Assembly (NCBI RefSeq): GCF_963855985.1
Contig: NC_087117.1
Span: 377,001 to 441,000, forward strand
Length of the DNA: 64,000 nt
DNA from: Ostrinia nubilalis
Taxonomy: Eukaryota; Arthropoda; Insecta; Lepidoptera; Crambidae
Reading direction: 5' to 3'
Position numbers and translations under genes: made by a program. This document shows, piece after piece, positions 1 to 13,125 of this stretch (its first letter is position 1; the number at the start of each line of letters is the position of its first letter). Below the pieces are notes generated by a model. It had not been told where the DNA came from. It searched no databases and saw nothing but the letters and a program-made list of their open reading frames with translations.

Positions 1-3000
1 CTGATATAATACCTTGGCTTTAAATCAACTAATCTAGGTGCTAGCTACACAGGAGATGCAGCGGTGGAAAGGAGAGGTGGGATTAGTCCCGTAACTTCTA
101 CCTCACAGCTATTATACGTGTACTCAACCGCTGAGATAGTTAACAATAGAGACAATAAAATAACTGAAAGTCAGAAAGGTTCTGGAGTGAAGGCGTGGGT
201 CATCCCTAGCTTTGTTCCTACCGTGACGAGTGGATTTTTTTCTAAAATCTCAAGATGGACTGACTAAAGATAGCAGGAAGACGCGCGTAATGGTATCATT
301 ATCTATAACTCATAGTATTTCGTGCGCTGTTGGATGACAGTTTTAAACTAGAGATGGGTAATTTTGATAATCGAATTAGAAAACACCAGTTAACGATTCT
401 CAAGGCGATTATCGATTACATTAGATTTTAATCGGGACGAAAAATAATTAATGGCTTAAGCATCAGTATGAAGCCCATACGCACTTGTAGCACAAGTAAC
501 ACGATTAGCCTCAGTCCCCTCAGTTGTGAATTCGGAATCGCCAGTTGTAATTCTAAAATCGATTCACAGAGTGAAGTAACCAACACCAAAAAACGGCAGA
601 GCGAAGTGATTTCGAATGTTTCAACTGCTACGTTTTGTCACTTGTCTAGGAGGGATAATTTTAGTCTAAAGGAGGGGTGCTTAGATTACATTACAGGAAA
701 CGCACAATATAATAAAAGAAAATAATGTAAGTAGCTGAACCTTTTTGCTATTGAGCACCATGAAAATTTAACACAATTTAGCCGATTTGTTTATTTTCAC
801 AATCGATTCACAATGTCTATGATGAGGCGACCGCAGGAACGTCACTATTCGTTCAATCCTGTCAATGAAGTACGACATTTTCTGGTGCAGATTTTATCGC
901 CATAAATTATGAAACTTGATAGTCATGGATTTGACTGACAGCTGTCCGTCAAATTCCCGCCCCGCACCCCTCACTGTACATATTTTGTTCGCGATGTCTG
1001 TTCTATACGTAGTAATATTACTTCAATGGCATTAAGTTGCTTACTTTGGGGCTAGCGCTGTGACTTTAGCTGGCGCTGTGTGAAATTGTCCAAACATTTA
1101 TTATTATTATTATTATTCCTTTATTCATCTTACCTACTTGGCGGGAAAGTGAACAGTCGAGTATCGCTCGTCGTTCGCTAATGAGTAGGTATCATTATAT
1201 CATTAAGCAAGTACATAAACTACAAACCTATCTTGCCACAGCTACTAGTGTAACAAGGCCCTTATCTATACAATGAGTAAACTAACTGCCACCGCAACAA
1301 AATGCAAAAGCACTCTAACTCGATTGTTAAACACAAACACCACCGACTCTTGAACTGACCCGGATTACAACCAGTAGTGGGCACAGATTACAAGTCTTGC
1401 TTTTCTCATGAGCCAGTCGCGAAAGAGGTTTCGTCCGTGCGCGCGTTTGTCAAAAAAAGTAAGTGTCAAGTTTTTTCGTATTTCAAGGTTGGCCCTACGC
1501 TTTTTTGCAAAGTCGACCCGTGCAACGAGGTAAGTAAGTTTTTTTATTTATTGTCCGTGAGATCGTTTTGATTGGAACCGGTCTCTTGATTGTTAATATG
1601 TAAATGGAGTAATTAATACTGGATTGAGATCAAAGGAAGTAGGTAAATAGATTGGTATCAAAAGTTTAACTTAAAAAAATGATGTATTTTTTTAATTAAA
1701 TTGTAAATAAAAAAAGTTTTTTCACTTTTTAAGCACATTACCAATAGATTTTGTCGTTGAAAATTAATTTACTACGTACGCATTGCCTTATAGTTACCAC
1801 AAGTTACATAAACATTTCGTAATCAACACATAAATCATGCTATAAAGATTTATAGTTACTAAACGATCTCTCAATTTTGCATTAAATCGATAAGCCTTGA
1901 AAGCAAATTGATTGACTCACATCATAGATCTCTAGAAATCTAAGAAACTGCTCAGTAGAGCGTCTAATTTTGTCGTAAAAAGTCTTAGAAACGCATATTA
2001 ATTAATTTTACGTGAGCTATCAATATTTTCAGTGCGTGATGTTGATGAGATTCCGTTTTATTAATTTAGTCTTGCTCGAGTGAGCGATCTCTATGCAAAG
2101 AGCTCTCTCGCACTCGATTTTATTAAATTAATTTAAAAAATATCGAATTAACAATTCTAATCTGAGAGAAAATAGAAAAGAAAAATATATTTTACAGACA
2201 AAATAATAATAACGCACGACAACAAGAATTTGACATAATAATTTAGAGAAAAAATAAATCTATTTTGCAACGACATATAAATTGTAATGTGACATGCAAT
2301 AAACGTTTTGAATTTGAATTTGAATCTATCGATACTTGATCAAACCCGAGTGCCCTAAGGGTGAGTTAACCATTAACTAATAGTATTTAAAAAATATATT
2401 TCTAAAATTAAATGTCTCCTTTAAAAAAATACAAATATTTTTCATCACATCATATTGTGTCTCTCACATCTAATAGAATTTTGTTGCGCCTAATAAACAA
2501 CGATATAGGAAGTTGAATCCATCAAGTGCCACACCTGCATCTACTATTTGTTATTAAATGGCTTAATAGTCACTATTAACTGTTAATACCTCAAAGGATA
2601 GCTATTGCTAGCCTTATACCTACTACAAAGGATTATACCTCAATTATTTAAGAAACGCGCTGTTCCTAATTGGTCACTTTAGCCTGTCAAGATTACAATA
2701 AATTATCCTTGTCCTCTCGAGCAAATTGTTTGAATTGGCTATTTAAGTTATGAGCACGATACTACTTACGGACTTCATTCTGATACCTACTTCTTATATT
2801 ATGACTAAGCCCTTATACGTTTAACTCAATGCGTCTGTCCATAACAAGGCAAGCAGATCGCAAGATTAATGTACCTAGTTACCTACCTATATAGAATTCC
2901 TTTAAGTGTTTTACAAAATAAATAAAGACAAGGAAATGTTGGGGCATAATAAACAATAAAAAACTACGATACAAATAAAAAAAATAAGCAAATGATACAC

Positions 3001-3774
3001 GGAAATTTATTTACCAACTAATCTCCTCTGTGATTATTTATATTTTTTTATCATTAGGCTACATAATAATAAGCTTTGCAATACAACTAAAACAAAAAGT
3101 ACGAGCTTTAGTTAACTGCTTTTTAATTTAAAAGATAGTTTTAATGAAACGATTTTCTTGACTCTTGTAGAAACAGTTTTTTTATCATACTTTGAAATTA
3201 GTAACTACGACGACTGACTCTTTCTTAAACCAAGATAATTGGGAACTTTGAAAGACATGGTCTTCCACTATTTAAAAAAACATTAAAAAACTAACGATTT
3301 CCTTCATTACTCTCAACGTTTTTATCGTTCGTAACGAACCCGCTGTGAATGGCTTAATTTAATTATTTAGTTTAATGACCATAACGACATGTTTCAACAT
3401 TGCTTATTAATATTGACATTATTTTCTCAAGCTTAATAAATGTTTATGTAAAAAACAAGAACATTAAAATTGGCGTGATTATGTTTTTAGGGGATATCCA
3501 CATCCTCAGTTTAGAAAAACAAGTTGTTAAAATTGGCTATCCTTTTTTAGCTTGTGAAAACTTGTTGCTAATAATATCTACGAGGTCAGCTAATGGGTTA
3601 TTGGGACTCCCCCTATTTAATGAGTTTAGATATCGCCGAAGACAATAGCATACACTAGGTACACGATGCTAAACGGCTTGCATCTTCAATCATGGTATAA
3701 ATCCAGTTTAAAAAAGTAATGAGAGAAAATAAACCACAAATCTACACATTAATCATCAGGATCCACTAAAGTAC
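1..3774. other. Intergenic AT-rich DNA, no gene seen
   Basis: No convincing coding exon. About 30-100 is a reverse-oriented piece of the family whose better copies are at 15886 and 37316 (shared GCTACACAGGAG and GAGAGGTGGGA). The rest is AT-rich with short open frames of random appearance. Confidence 0.6.
1030..1115 (+). repeat. SINE 3'-end fragment with (TTA)n tail
   Basis: The segment from CATTAAGTTGCTTACTTTGG to the ATTATTATT run matches, on the other strand, the 3' end of the tRNA-headed SINE at 39352-39613 (GGACAATTTCACACAGCGCC there). Only the tail half is present here. Confidence 0.6.
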
Positions 3775-3914
3775 GCCCGTATTCACAAACGATACTTGCT
3801 TAAGTGAAGCAGAAAATCAAACGCACAGCGATGAATAGAGCTCTGTCATTGGTTCGTGTGATACCCTATGCGTCCACGCGCACTGTGAGATCTCATAGTA
3901 ATGAATTCGGGCAT
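3775..3914. mobile_element. MITE, 'CCCGTATTCACAAACGAT' family, copy 1
   Basis: About 140 bp bounded by imperfect inverted ends (CGCCCGTATTCAC... and ...ATTCGGGCA). It shares an interior (GAAGCAGAAAATC, CCAATGACAGAGCTC on one strand or the other) with copies at 9509-9655 and 21541-21682. Non-coding. Confidence 0.7.
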
Positions 3915-4504
3915 TAGTACCGAACGACAAAACCGCCAGGCATCAAAGATTTTGTTGTGAAAACCTTGCAGCCTCCAAGGTTGAGGATAACTTACGTTAA
4001 AATCCTGGTAAGGTTACCAGGTTACTAAGTACCTACAGTGGAAGGCCCTCTGTAATTTAGATATTCAGACCTATTATGTGCCGTGAATCAAAGCCTTGAT
4101 GTGAAAATCCATCCGATTCAATCCTGTAATAATTTAAATTGAAGGTTGCTTCCTATTGTCGCGTAAGGTCAATTCGTACTTGACCAAATTTCGAGCCTAC
4201 CTAAAGTTTAGCCAAAAACGTGTTTGAAAATAGGATTTTGAAGTAACTGGACTACTTACAGCTTTTTAAACTTCCTGACGTTTGTAAAAGGATCAGGGTA
4301 ACGTGAGAGATCTACAGCTATCCATTTACACTAAACGATTAGTAAACAAAGTCTGATTATGTGATTACATTCCATTGACCACCCACGATGATGGCATAAG
4401 CAATGGCTTGTCCGTGCATTAAAAATTCCATGTGTTAACGTCATCATCTTTTCCATTAATAACTGATCACTTTTAAAATACGATGCTTGTCCTTCGTCCT
4501 TCGC

Positions 4505-4690
4505 TTAATTCGGAGTAGACGACCTGCGGGGATAGGGTAGGTTATGTGGGGCTCACCAAGTCAGAAGGACAAAGGCATACCCACTAAAATGACCCCCGGT
4601 GCCCGGTGCTCTGTCATTCGCCTTAAGTGGGAAGGAACTGTAGGATTCCGGACAAAGCCTTCATTACCACAGTCAATCGGTCGATACTTG
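4505..4690 (+). repeat. Degenerate LINE fragment
   Basis: The stretch GGTAGGTTATGTGGGGCTCA through GCCTTAAGTGGGAAGGAACT is found in inverse at 10260-10395, so it is a dispersed repeat. It is probably a 3' part of an RTE-like LINE, since the 10.1-10.2 kb copy abuts an RTE end. The short open frame through it is fortuitous. Confidence 0.5.
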
Positions 4691-4990
4691 GGCCAACTGC
4701 CAATTATAATTTGTATGAAGAATTGACCGATCTAATGTGCACACTTTTATACATGACCCAACTATCGGTCGACAAATAGTCTATAGTTCTGATGCTAGGC
4801 TTATAGATGTGGGAAAACGCCCAGCTTCAACCAGTATTGTCAGCCAGCACTAGAGCTAAGTACCGTTGGTCCCTGACCGGTATCCGCTAATTATTAACGC
4901 AATCCTCGCTATTTTTAGAACCGTTAGACCACCGTGACTTACGAAAAGCCTGCGGTTTTAGACAATCCTTTATAATTTTAGGATGATAAA

Positions 4991-5125
4991 GTTCACTGTC
5001 AGCAGTGTTCAAAATATTGGTAAAAGAGAAACTGAATTTAAAACATCCCTGGTTACTGGTTAGGGATTTTTTAAATTCAGTTTCTCTTTTATATACCAAT
5101 ATTTTGAATACTGCTGACAGTGATC
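4991..5125. repeat. Inverted repeat (hairpin), MITE-like
   Basis: Two arms of about 53 bp (4991-5043 and 5069-5125), sharing CACTGTCAGCAGT and AAAGAGAAACTGAATTTAAA, are separated by about 25 bp. The arms are nearly perfect, so this is probably a young foldback element. Confidence 0.75.
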
Positions 5126-5965
5126 TTCATTTCTAACTCAAGTAATCAAAACTGAACTAACTACTTATTCCTGCTTCTCGATCTCAATTCCTAAATTATT
5201 ATTTCCCTCGATGCAACTTCTGTGTATATAACCTGGATCTACTACAGCTTAACTGCAAAATAAAGCCTGCAAAAAATGCTCGGAATAACAAAAAAGTGAC
5301 TGTACTTTAGAAAGTAACCTGTAGTAATACACAGTAGTACGAGTCAAGTTTCCAAGAATGTATAAAGTACTTAATAAAGAGCTTTATTGTCTCATCTTGT
5401 TGCTAACAAACTTATTACTCTATTTGTCATTAAAATGGTCATTACTACCTCTACCCTGGCGCCTAAATCAGGGTCGGATAACCGAGCATTACCCTTTAAC
5501 AAACATAAATGCTCGTTAACTTATCTTCAACGTAACTCGGTCAAAGGTGTCCTGTATCAGCTGACCTCTGAGCACAAGAGATGCTGCTGTGTTGAGGGAC
5601 CAATTGAGCTGGTCCAGATAATAAGGGCTCCAGACATTTGACCTGTGTGCTAAATATAAAGTGGGATCGGGTGGATGGAAGGATTGATATTGATTACTGT
5701 AACTGTGTTTTTATTGAGCTAATGCCTTTTGGGTTAGCTTCATCATCATCATTACCAGTCATTTAGTTTTCACTTCAGGAGCAACGGCTCTCTCTAATTT
5801 ATTAAAGGTAAAGAGAGGAATGACAATGAGCCACACTTCCCACACTGACCAGACGGGTTGGGATAGCTAAGCTAGCTACTCTATTTTAGAAGTAGTAAAT
5901 CGTACTAAACTAGGCTTTTTGTTAAAGAATTTCTTACACTAAAAAAAAGACTCAATTACATTTTT

Positions 5966-6590
5966 AGGATTCCGTGGCAAAAAACGGAACCCTTATAAAT
6001 TCGTCATGTCTGTCTGTCCGTCCGTCTGTCCGTCCGTATGTCACAGCCATTTTTTTCCGAAACTATAAGAGCTATACTGTTGAATCTTGGTAAGTAGATG
6101 TATTCTGTGAACCGCATTAAGATTTTGATGCAAAAATAAAAAAATAATAGTAAATATTGGGGGCTCCCCATACTTAGAACTGAAACTCAACATTTTTTTT
6201 TTCATCAAACACATACGTGTGTGGTATCTATGGATAGGTCTTTAAAAATGATATCGAGGTTTCTAAAATACTTTTTTTTCTAAACCGAATAGTTTGCGTG
6301 ACAGACGCTTCCAAAGTGGAAAAAAGTTGGTCCCCCCCCTCTAACTTCTAAAATAAGAAAATGAAAAACGTAAAAAAAACATAATGATGTACATTACTAT
6401 AAAAACTACCAACGAAAATTGTTTCGTTTCGAGATCTAGTTAGTAGTTTTTTTTTTAATACCTCGTAAATCGTAAACCGCTTATTACCGCGTAATCTTTC
6501 TTACAAATAACTTAAATTAAAAAATAATAATTTTAATTTCATAAATCAATGGTACGGAACCCTTTGTGCGTGAGTCCGACACGCTTTTAT
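5966..6590. mobile_element. TIR-like element, 'GGTTCCGT' family
   Basis: Bounded by AGGATTCCGTGGC and ACGGAACCCT, with a short (TCTG/TCCG)n microsatellite just inside the left end. The same module recurs at 14046-14715 and in inverse at 29085-29870, both inside the two hAT-like elements. No coding capacity. Confidence 0.5.
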
Positions 6591-6929
6591 ACTTACAATC
6601 ACAATTCGTCACATTCTTTTTAACTTGCTATGCTACTTGTAATGATAAAAATAACAGCGATACTCATTCGTCTTGCATTACAAAGCCTTACCTACTTTAA
6701 ACTTGATATAAGCAGACTATAGCTAGTATGTAGGTACCTACCTATATTCATTGTCGGATCCAGTTCTCGATTACTATCGCAATACAGAGGCAGACACCGG
6801 TTATTTTATTACAGCAAAAAGTTTAATGGTACCTACTATTGCACTGTGTGAATTGAAAACTAGTTTAATCCCATTTTTTATCAAAATTTAGTAGGTACCT
6901 AATATTATTATACTTCTAGAAGAAAGATT

Positions 6930-7115
6930 TATATTTTTTGTATGTTTGTAACTAATAAATAAAAAAAACTGCTGGACCGATTAGAAAAATTGTTCCACGA
7001 TTAGAATCTTAATTGTTTTTCAATGAACATGGCATTTATTTATTTTCAATTATGTATATTTTTTTTATTTTTTGTTAAAATCTATCCGTGCGAAGCCCGG
7101 GCGGGCTTTAGTTCG
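6930..7115 (+). repeat. Dispersed repeat, 'cgaagcccgggcggg' family
   Basis: Contains CTGGACCGATTAGAAAA and CGTGCGAAGCCCGGGCGGG, the signature of a common lepidopteran dispersed repeat whose relatives here lie near 10620, 17190, 17505, 46200, 49886, 50505, 52650 and 56870. Non-coding. Confidence 0.5.
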
Positions 7116-8434
7116 TAATACTATAATCAAAGATTGAATAAGTACCTAATTAAACTTTCCATAAACCAAAGGGATATTGAATCACCTACACGCATGCTCT
7201 GTATTAAATTAATCTTGTTAAAAAATATGCATTTTGTTGCTATTTACGCCAGGCGAATGTATACTTCGCCCGTTTAATATAGATTTATCAAAAGGTCATA
7301 ATGTTATCTCCCTTAATGAATACTTAACGCATTTATAAGACAAACAATCGAAACAGCTGGGTTTTCTGACGAACTCGCTATCGTTTTTAAAAGTACATAC
7401 TTAAACTGTATTTTTATAATATGATGACACTTTAATTAAGCAATATGCCTAACGATCAGTTGCAATCAAATCGTGTGAGTGGATGGTTTAATTTTACAAT
7501 TAATACACGTGACCTTTCATAATTTTACATAAAGTCAGCAAAAAGTTTGTAGCAAATAAATATGTAACACATTTTACTTAGTTTGCTTAAGTCATTGTGA
7601 TTGAATGTTTTAGAAAACAACATTGTGTATTTGTGTTAAACTACAAAATAATGTTAAATATTTAAAATGAGCGTCTGTGTATTCTTTATAAATAAAATAA
7701 GAATGGTGAGTAAAAAAGCAACTTTTTTGGGTTACTAAACTCTTGCATGCAGATTGTTTTTGACATTCCGCCATATTGATCTAATTTTATTAGGTTGGCA
7801 CTGTTTTTTTATAATATAAATAATCACCAACAAGGTTTCACCGCGAACTAAATTACGAACAATAACATTTTAAAAAGTACAATGCAAAGTTTAATGTCTA
7901 TGGTGATTTCATAAATAAATAAATAAATATCCACTATTGATTTAATTTAATTTTTGCAGTGATATTTCGCTTGAATCACGTCAACACGTGGTTATTTGAA
8001 AATTATGACCTTTCTGCAGTTTTTGCATAACTTTAAATTCACACGATTAATAATTAATTATTATTCACTAGGTATTCTTTGTCAGTATTGTTGTTGTACG
8101 AAAGGTCATGGTGAACTCATGTGAATATTAAAAATTCAAATCAGAACTAGGTACTTAACTATGCATACTTAGCTAGTACCTAACTAAAAAGCCAAAATAT
8201 CCTATCCGATAGAAACACAATTGCATAATCAACATTTCGTAGTAAAAATATCACTCTAGGTAGGATCTAAAGTAAATTAGGAATCGAGCAATTTAGGTGT
8301 GTAAATTAAACCATCAGAGTAACTTTTGCATATAAGTCAACTTATTTTAAGACTAGCTGACCAGGCGAACTCTGTACCACCTAAGCCTAAATTCCATATA
8401 AAAACACCGTTTATTGTTATAGTTACGGACTTAG

Positions 8435-8628
8435 GCCCAGAACAGACGGTGAAACGCAACTGCAACAAAACTGCAACTGCTAGTTACTTTTGAGTTGCAT
8501 CTAAGTTTCTGCCATAGCGTCCGTTGAGAGACCACACATGACGCGACCAGTTTAAAACTTTCAGTTTCAGTTTCATTCATCAGAAAGTTGCAGTTTCGTT
8601 GCAGTTGCGTTTCACCGTCTGTTCTGGG
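8435..8628. mobile_element. MITE with TIR CCCAGAACAGACGGTGAAAC
   Basis: Left end CCCAGAACAGACGG and right end CCGTCTGTTCTGGG are inverse. Just inside, GTTGCAGTTTCGTTGCAG repeats short TTGCAGT words. A related degraded copy lies at 54475-54612. No open frame. Confidence 0.75.
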
Positions 8629-8916
8629 ACTTACGGTCAGAGTTAGGTGGTGAACAATAAAATCTTACCTCTTTATAATAATATTAGTAGGTATACCTAG
8701 ATTGATTAATATCTCATTGAAAGCAACTTGTCTCTAATATACTCTAATGCATTACTTTAAGTGGCCTTGCGAGGCAGCTCTGCATAACGTAATCGCTCAT
8801 CAAATGAAACTTTATGACTGCACTTCGAACTATACATTTTTATTGCAAAATAACACCTATTAACAACTGTATAAGATACTAGAGTGATTGGTTTGAAGTG
8901 CGACCGTACGTACGAG

Positions 8917-9277
8917 CAGGGTCGGATTTAAGTGGTCTGGAGGCCTCGGAGCTCCAAAGGAGTGGCCCAATCTTCCAAATAAAATTGACAATATACATAT
9001 TTGTACAAAGTACTGTAATAAAAGTAAAACGCGAAAAAAATATGAAAGGAAAAGTTTTTTTATGCATAGCAAGGCAGTTATTTGACCACAATCGCACCTG
9101 ATGTTAAGTGGGATGCAGTCTAGGATGGTAACTACTATCTGCCCTGTAAGTGCCTATTCACTCTCGCCTTGAAAAGGCCCGGTTTTCTAGTTTTTTTTCC
9201 GTAGTCTATTGGGGGGCCCTCTTTTATGGAGGCTCCAGGGCTGTAGCCCCGGTTGCCCTCCCTTGAATCCGGCCCTG
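8917..9277. mobile_element. hAT-like non-autonomous element with 8-bp TSD
   Basis: Terminal inverted repeats CAGGGTCGGATTTAAG and CTTGAATCCGGCCCTG are flanked by an exact 8-bp duplication CGTACGAG (8909-8916 and 9278-9285). CAG..CTG ends plus an 8-bp duplication are typical of hAT elements. A SINE-like fragment (about 9058-9185) is nested inside. Small open frames on both strands within it are not genes. Confidence 0.85.
9058..9185 (+). repeat. SINE-like fragment nested in the hAT MITE
   Basis: The segment from TTTTTATGCATAGCAAGGCA to GCCTTGAAAAGGCCC recurs in inverse at 18505-18612 and 51838-51962. All three copies run to an A- or T-rich end, as expected for a retroposed fragment. Confidence 0.55.
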
Positions 9278-9508
9278 CGTACGAGTATTACTTAGGTAGA
9301 GTATACAGACATCTGTGTGCGTTTCATGTTGTGACACTATAATGTGTGGATATAGGCAATAGAGTGCCTACCTGACAACAAATACTTGACCGCAATAGGC
9401 GAAGACGAAAAAACAAAAACAAAAGAATGAAAATTGATGAAAATGATGAAACAAACGCGGCCGCAGATTGCAAATTTTAGACGCTCTACGGTACGTAATA
9501 GAGACTAG

Positions 9509-9655
9509 CGCCCATATTCACAAACATTACTATGAGGTCTCACAGTGCGCATGGACGCACAGGGTGACACACGAACCAATCACAGAGCTCTATTCAACGC
9601 TGTGCGTTCGATTTTCTGCTTCACATAAGCAAGCATCGTTTGTGTGAATACGGGC
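9509..9655. mobile_element. MITE, 'CCCGTATTCACAAACGAT' family, copy 2
   Basis: Inverse orientation to the copies at 3775 and 21541; ends GCGCCCATATTCACAAAC and GTTTGTGTGAATACGGGC. About 147 bp, non-coding. Confidence 0.75.
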
Positions 9656-10099
9656 CTAGGATCATTTCCCAGGCAGGACACACTACGTAGTGCAAAATCA
9701 CTTGTGTATTTATTTTGTTTTTGGATACGTTTTATGTAGGACATTCTGGCTTTACAGTCCGATAAAATTATATCGAGCTTCGAAAGAGTAAAGAAACAGA
9801 ATTCTTAACTAGTTTTCGAATTAAGTAAAGTTGGTCATTGAGTAACTAGAAAAGCAGGAATAGAACCCGGAACGCATCTTGTCCGAGGTCGACCGCTATG
9901 CATTGGAGACGAGAGAACGTGCTCTGAGTTTTTTTAATAATTTTGTAAACATCATGGCCTTGGTGCTTACTGTGATGTTTTTTGATGCATTAAATTACCA
10001 CAAGTAATTAGGCATTCAGTAAGTTTTTACCCGATTGCGCCAGAAAGAGGGTTATGATTTTCTAAAAATGTAATAGTTACTAGGTGTTAATAAAGTTAA

Positions 10100-10400
10100 A
10101 TTAATATGGTGAAAGTCGCGGGAAGTGCCTGGATGCGGGCAACGCAGGACCGAAGGTCGTTATGGAAATCCTTGCGTTAGGCCTTTGTCCAGTCTGGGGG
10201 GCCTGTAGGGCTGGGGGGCCTGTAGGGCCCGCCGTGTAGGCGGGAAATCGCCGGGAGGGACTGTGGTAGTGAAGGCTTTCCACAGTTCCTTCCCACTTAA
10301 GGCGAATGACGGAGCACCGGGGTCTTTTTAGTGGGTATGCCTTTGTCCTTCTGACTTGGTGAGCCCCACATAACCTACCCTGTCCCCGGAGGATAGGTAT
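10100..10400. repeat. RTE-type LINE 3' fragments, rearranged
   Basis: Starts with GGTGAAAGTCGCGGGAAG and GGATGCGGGCAACGCAGGAC, a decayed RTE 3' coding end. A doubled GGGGGGCCTGTAGGG (10197-10228) follows, then the inverse of the 4505-4690 repeat. The open frame of about 100 codons on the minus strand is fortuitous. Confidence 0.5.
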
Positions 10401-11875
10401 GCAATTCAATGCATTTTTTCCCCGATAAAAAAAAAGGCCTTTGTCCAGCCGTGGAAGTCATTTCTGAAAGGAAAGAACTTTTGTACTTTACAAGAAAAGT
10501 GAAAATTAATGTTTCTTTACGCCTTTGTGTCTGTAGTAAAACGGCCAAGCTAATAATTTTGATAGACGTGGAGTTTGTGGAAGGCTTGTAGAGCTATAGA
10601 TGACTTAAATTATCAAATAACTAGCTAACCCGGTGAACTTCGTACCGCCTATGTTTATCATGAATAATGTAGAATAAGAATGGTAAAAGATTTTTTCAAA
10701 TCGGTCCAGTAATTTCAAAGCTTATTCAAAACAAACAATCAAACGACGGCCCTACTGAATCCACTCTCAAGTAATTAATTCAAAACAATTTAAGTAATAC
10801 GTTTTTATCATGTTAATGTGATGGTCATTTAACCAGCGATTGAGTCATTATTTTCCAGGTAACGTGTCAGGTATGACATTATTGTAATTATACTCGTGCA
10901 GGTATTTCAAATGTTTGAAGTAGCACAAGCTTTTGTAGAATTGTAGTTTACAAATTCATTACAGTTTAGAGAATTCTTGTAAAACGAATCGATACTTTAA
11001 TGAACGAACAGTGAACGAGCGCAACTTTACGTTTTTTGCCAAACTGACACTCTACATAGTACACTCTACAATAGTACTGGTAGAGAATGCCTTATGTTTA
11101 TTTATGGCATTAATTTCGCCTTATTTTTTTTATTTTTCTTTATTAAGGAAACAAACAGCATGAGATACATGTGAACTTAAAAAATAAAAACAGTACAGTA
11201 GCCTTATGTACCAATTTATATGGCATTAACATAAGAGTCGATGATGTTCTCCTGAAGTAGTGGTAGGGCAAGCAATATTTGGGACGTGTTCTATGTGCCT
11301 TGAAAAAGGTCTACGTATAAAATACATATTTTAATGACACAATGGTTTTTAATTTCCATGGAGAGGGAAAGAACCGTAGCTACCTAAGTATTATTATTTA
11401 GTTACGCTTTCTTATCGCAGTACCAACTTCATAATCGAATCATTTTCTTTTTGTACGTTATGCAATAAGTTCCATAGCTGGGCACCGTTAATCAAATAGT
11501 TAACTTCGTTAATCGTTAAACCGTTAATAAAAAAATTAACTTCGTTAAACGTTAAAACGTTACATTTAGTAAGATTTAACGCAAGTTAACGTTAATCGTT
11601 AATCCGTTAACACATGTTTAAAACGAAAAAAGTAATTGTATGCAAGGTTCAAATCATTTCGAAAGCAAATCAGCTTTTATGGTATAACGTAAGCCTAACT
11701 TTTACGGTGGCTTTTTCTGTATATTTGTTACGGTTAATGTGATGAATTGAAAATTATGAATAATCGCCGGTTATTATGAATAATTACCGACAGGCGAAGT
11801 AAAAATGATAAATTAATCACATTTATCAGTGATTATTTCATAATGTATCCTTAGTACTAACGAATATCATAAAAA

Positions 11876-12257
11876 GTAAAAAAACTAAAACCCAACTACG
11901 ACAAAAAACGACGCTGAAAAAGTATAAAACAAGATTTTCAGAATACTAAACTGAACAAAGTTGCTAATGTAGTTGCATAGTAATTTTCATCTTTGGAAAA
12001 CCGCAGTCACACGTTGTCAAAGTGCTACGGTAGGTAGGTATATGTAACGTGTGACTACGCCTTTCCAAACATGAAAATTACTATGCAACTACATTAGCAA
12101 CTTTGTTCAGTTTAGTATTCTGAAAATCTTGTTTTATAGTTTTTCATTGTTGGGGGAGGCCTATGTTCAGCAGTGGACGTCCTATGGCTGAGATGATGAT
12201 GAGTTTTTCAGCGTCGTTTTTTGTCGTAGTTGGGTTTTAGTTTTTTTACTTTTTATT
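11876..12257. repeat. Long inverted repeat with an RTE fragment in one arm
   Basis: Left arm about 11876-12003 and right arm about 12069-12257 share AACCCAACTACGACAAAAAA and AGTTGCTAATGTAGTTGCAT in inverse. The right arm is split by a 56-bp RTE 3' end (about 12148-12203, GGGGGAGGCCTATGTTCAGC and a GATGATGAT tail), so the RTE end arrived after the palindrome formed. Confidence 0.7.
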
Positions 12258-12432
12258 ATTTTTTTGTAATATTTTGGTGATAAAGTGTATTTGTGAAAAC
12301 AAAAGTTAAATTGATGAACTAATAAGTAGTAAAGAAGCTATGAACGAAAAGATGTGAATTATATGCAATTAGCCCATGAATACAGGTAAAGTCACAAGCA
12401 AATGCTACTAATATATATATATTCAAAATGTA

Positions 12433-12883
12433 CAGTCACGGAATGAAAAGGTTCGTCAGTTTTCAAATTGATTCCTTCAACGAATCGCGAGCACATATTA
12501 CCTTTTGAAACTATGTAACAGAATAATCTCGAGTTAGAGAAAATAATCTTTAACTGTTCGCCAGTAAAGTTCAAAATTATTCAGATCAAAGTTGTTTGAC
12601 GATTTAACTTGTCAAGAAGATTATTATGATTGATAAACTAAAACCTTCTTGTTGGTTCAACCTGCCATTATCTATTAAATAAAAAAAAACTACATTTTGT
12701 AACATTGCACTGATGGGATAGAAAAATAAACAAGCAAAACCTTATTCGTTAGCAAACGTCATATTTATTTAAATGTTAGCAGCACTGTTTCTTGCACGGT
12801 TATGTTGGCAGGTTTGACTCTTACACTACCTAGTGCAAGCGAAAACCGACACTAAGGTGACGAACCTTTTCATTCCGCGACTG
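12433..12883. mobile_element. TA-flanked MITE, 'CAGTCACGGAATGAAAAGG' family, copy 1
   Basis: Ends CAGTCACGGAATGAAAAGG and CCTTTTCATTCCGCGACTG are inverse and flanked by TA on both sides, as for Tc1/mariner-type elements. A second copy with a 0.5-kb insertion is at 48671-49670. A 60-codon minus-strand frame inside is not a gene. Confidence 0.8.
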
Positions 12884-13087
12884 TACAAGTAAAGCGCTTT
12901 CAAATGATACCAAACACGGCATATTTATCTTAACTTTATTTTCTTACTCTGTATGTTTTGTCCGCTAGAGGGCGCCACATTAGATTTTGTGAAACCCCAT
13001 ATAGCCTATAACCAGCGGACAATTAAGACGCTTCTAATGATATGTCATTTGTCGAATTCTGATAAGTAGTTTAGAAGTTACGAGGGT

Positions 13088-13125
13088 ACACATGAACATA
13101 CATACATACATACATACATAGCCTG
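13088..13125. repeat. (ACAT)n microsatellite
   Basis: About seven uninterrupted CATA/ACAT tetranucleotides. Confidence 0.85.

Noticed and set aside
1290..1531. Possible noncoding first exon with GTAAGTAAG donor at 1530
   Set aside because: The donor is good and the GILT gene needs a 5' exon, but 18.5 kb is far and nothing else marks a promoter. Other donors exist closer. 5'-end reads would be needed.
10101..10409. 102-codon minus-strand frame
   Set aside because: Lies wholly in rearranged LINE fragments that recur at 4505-4690.
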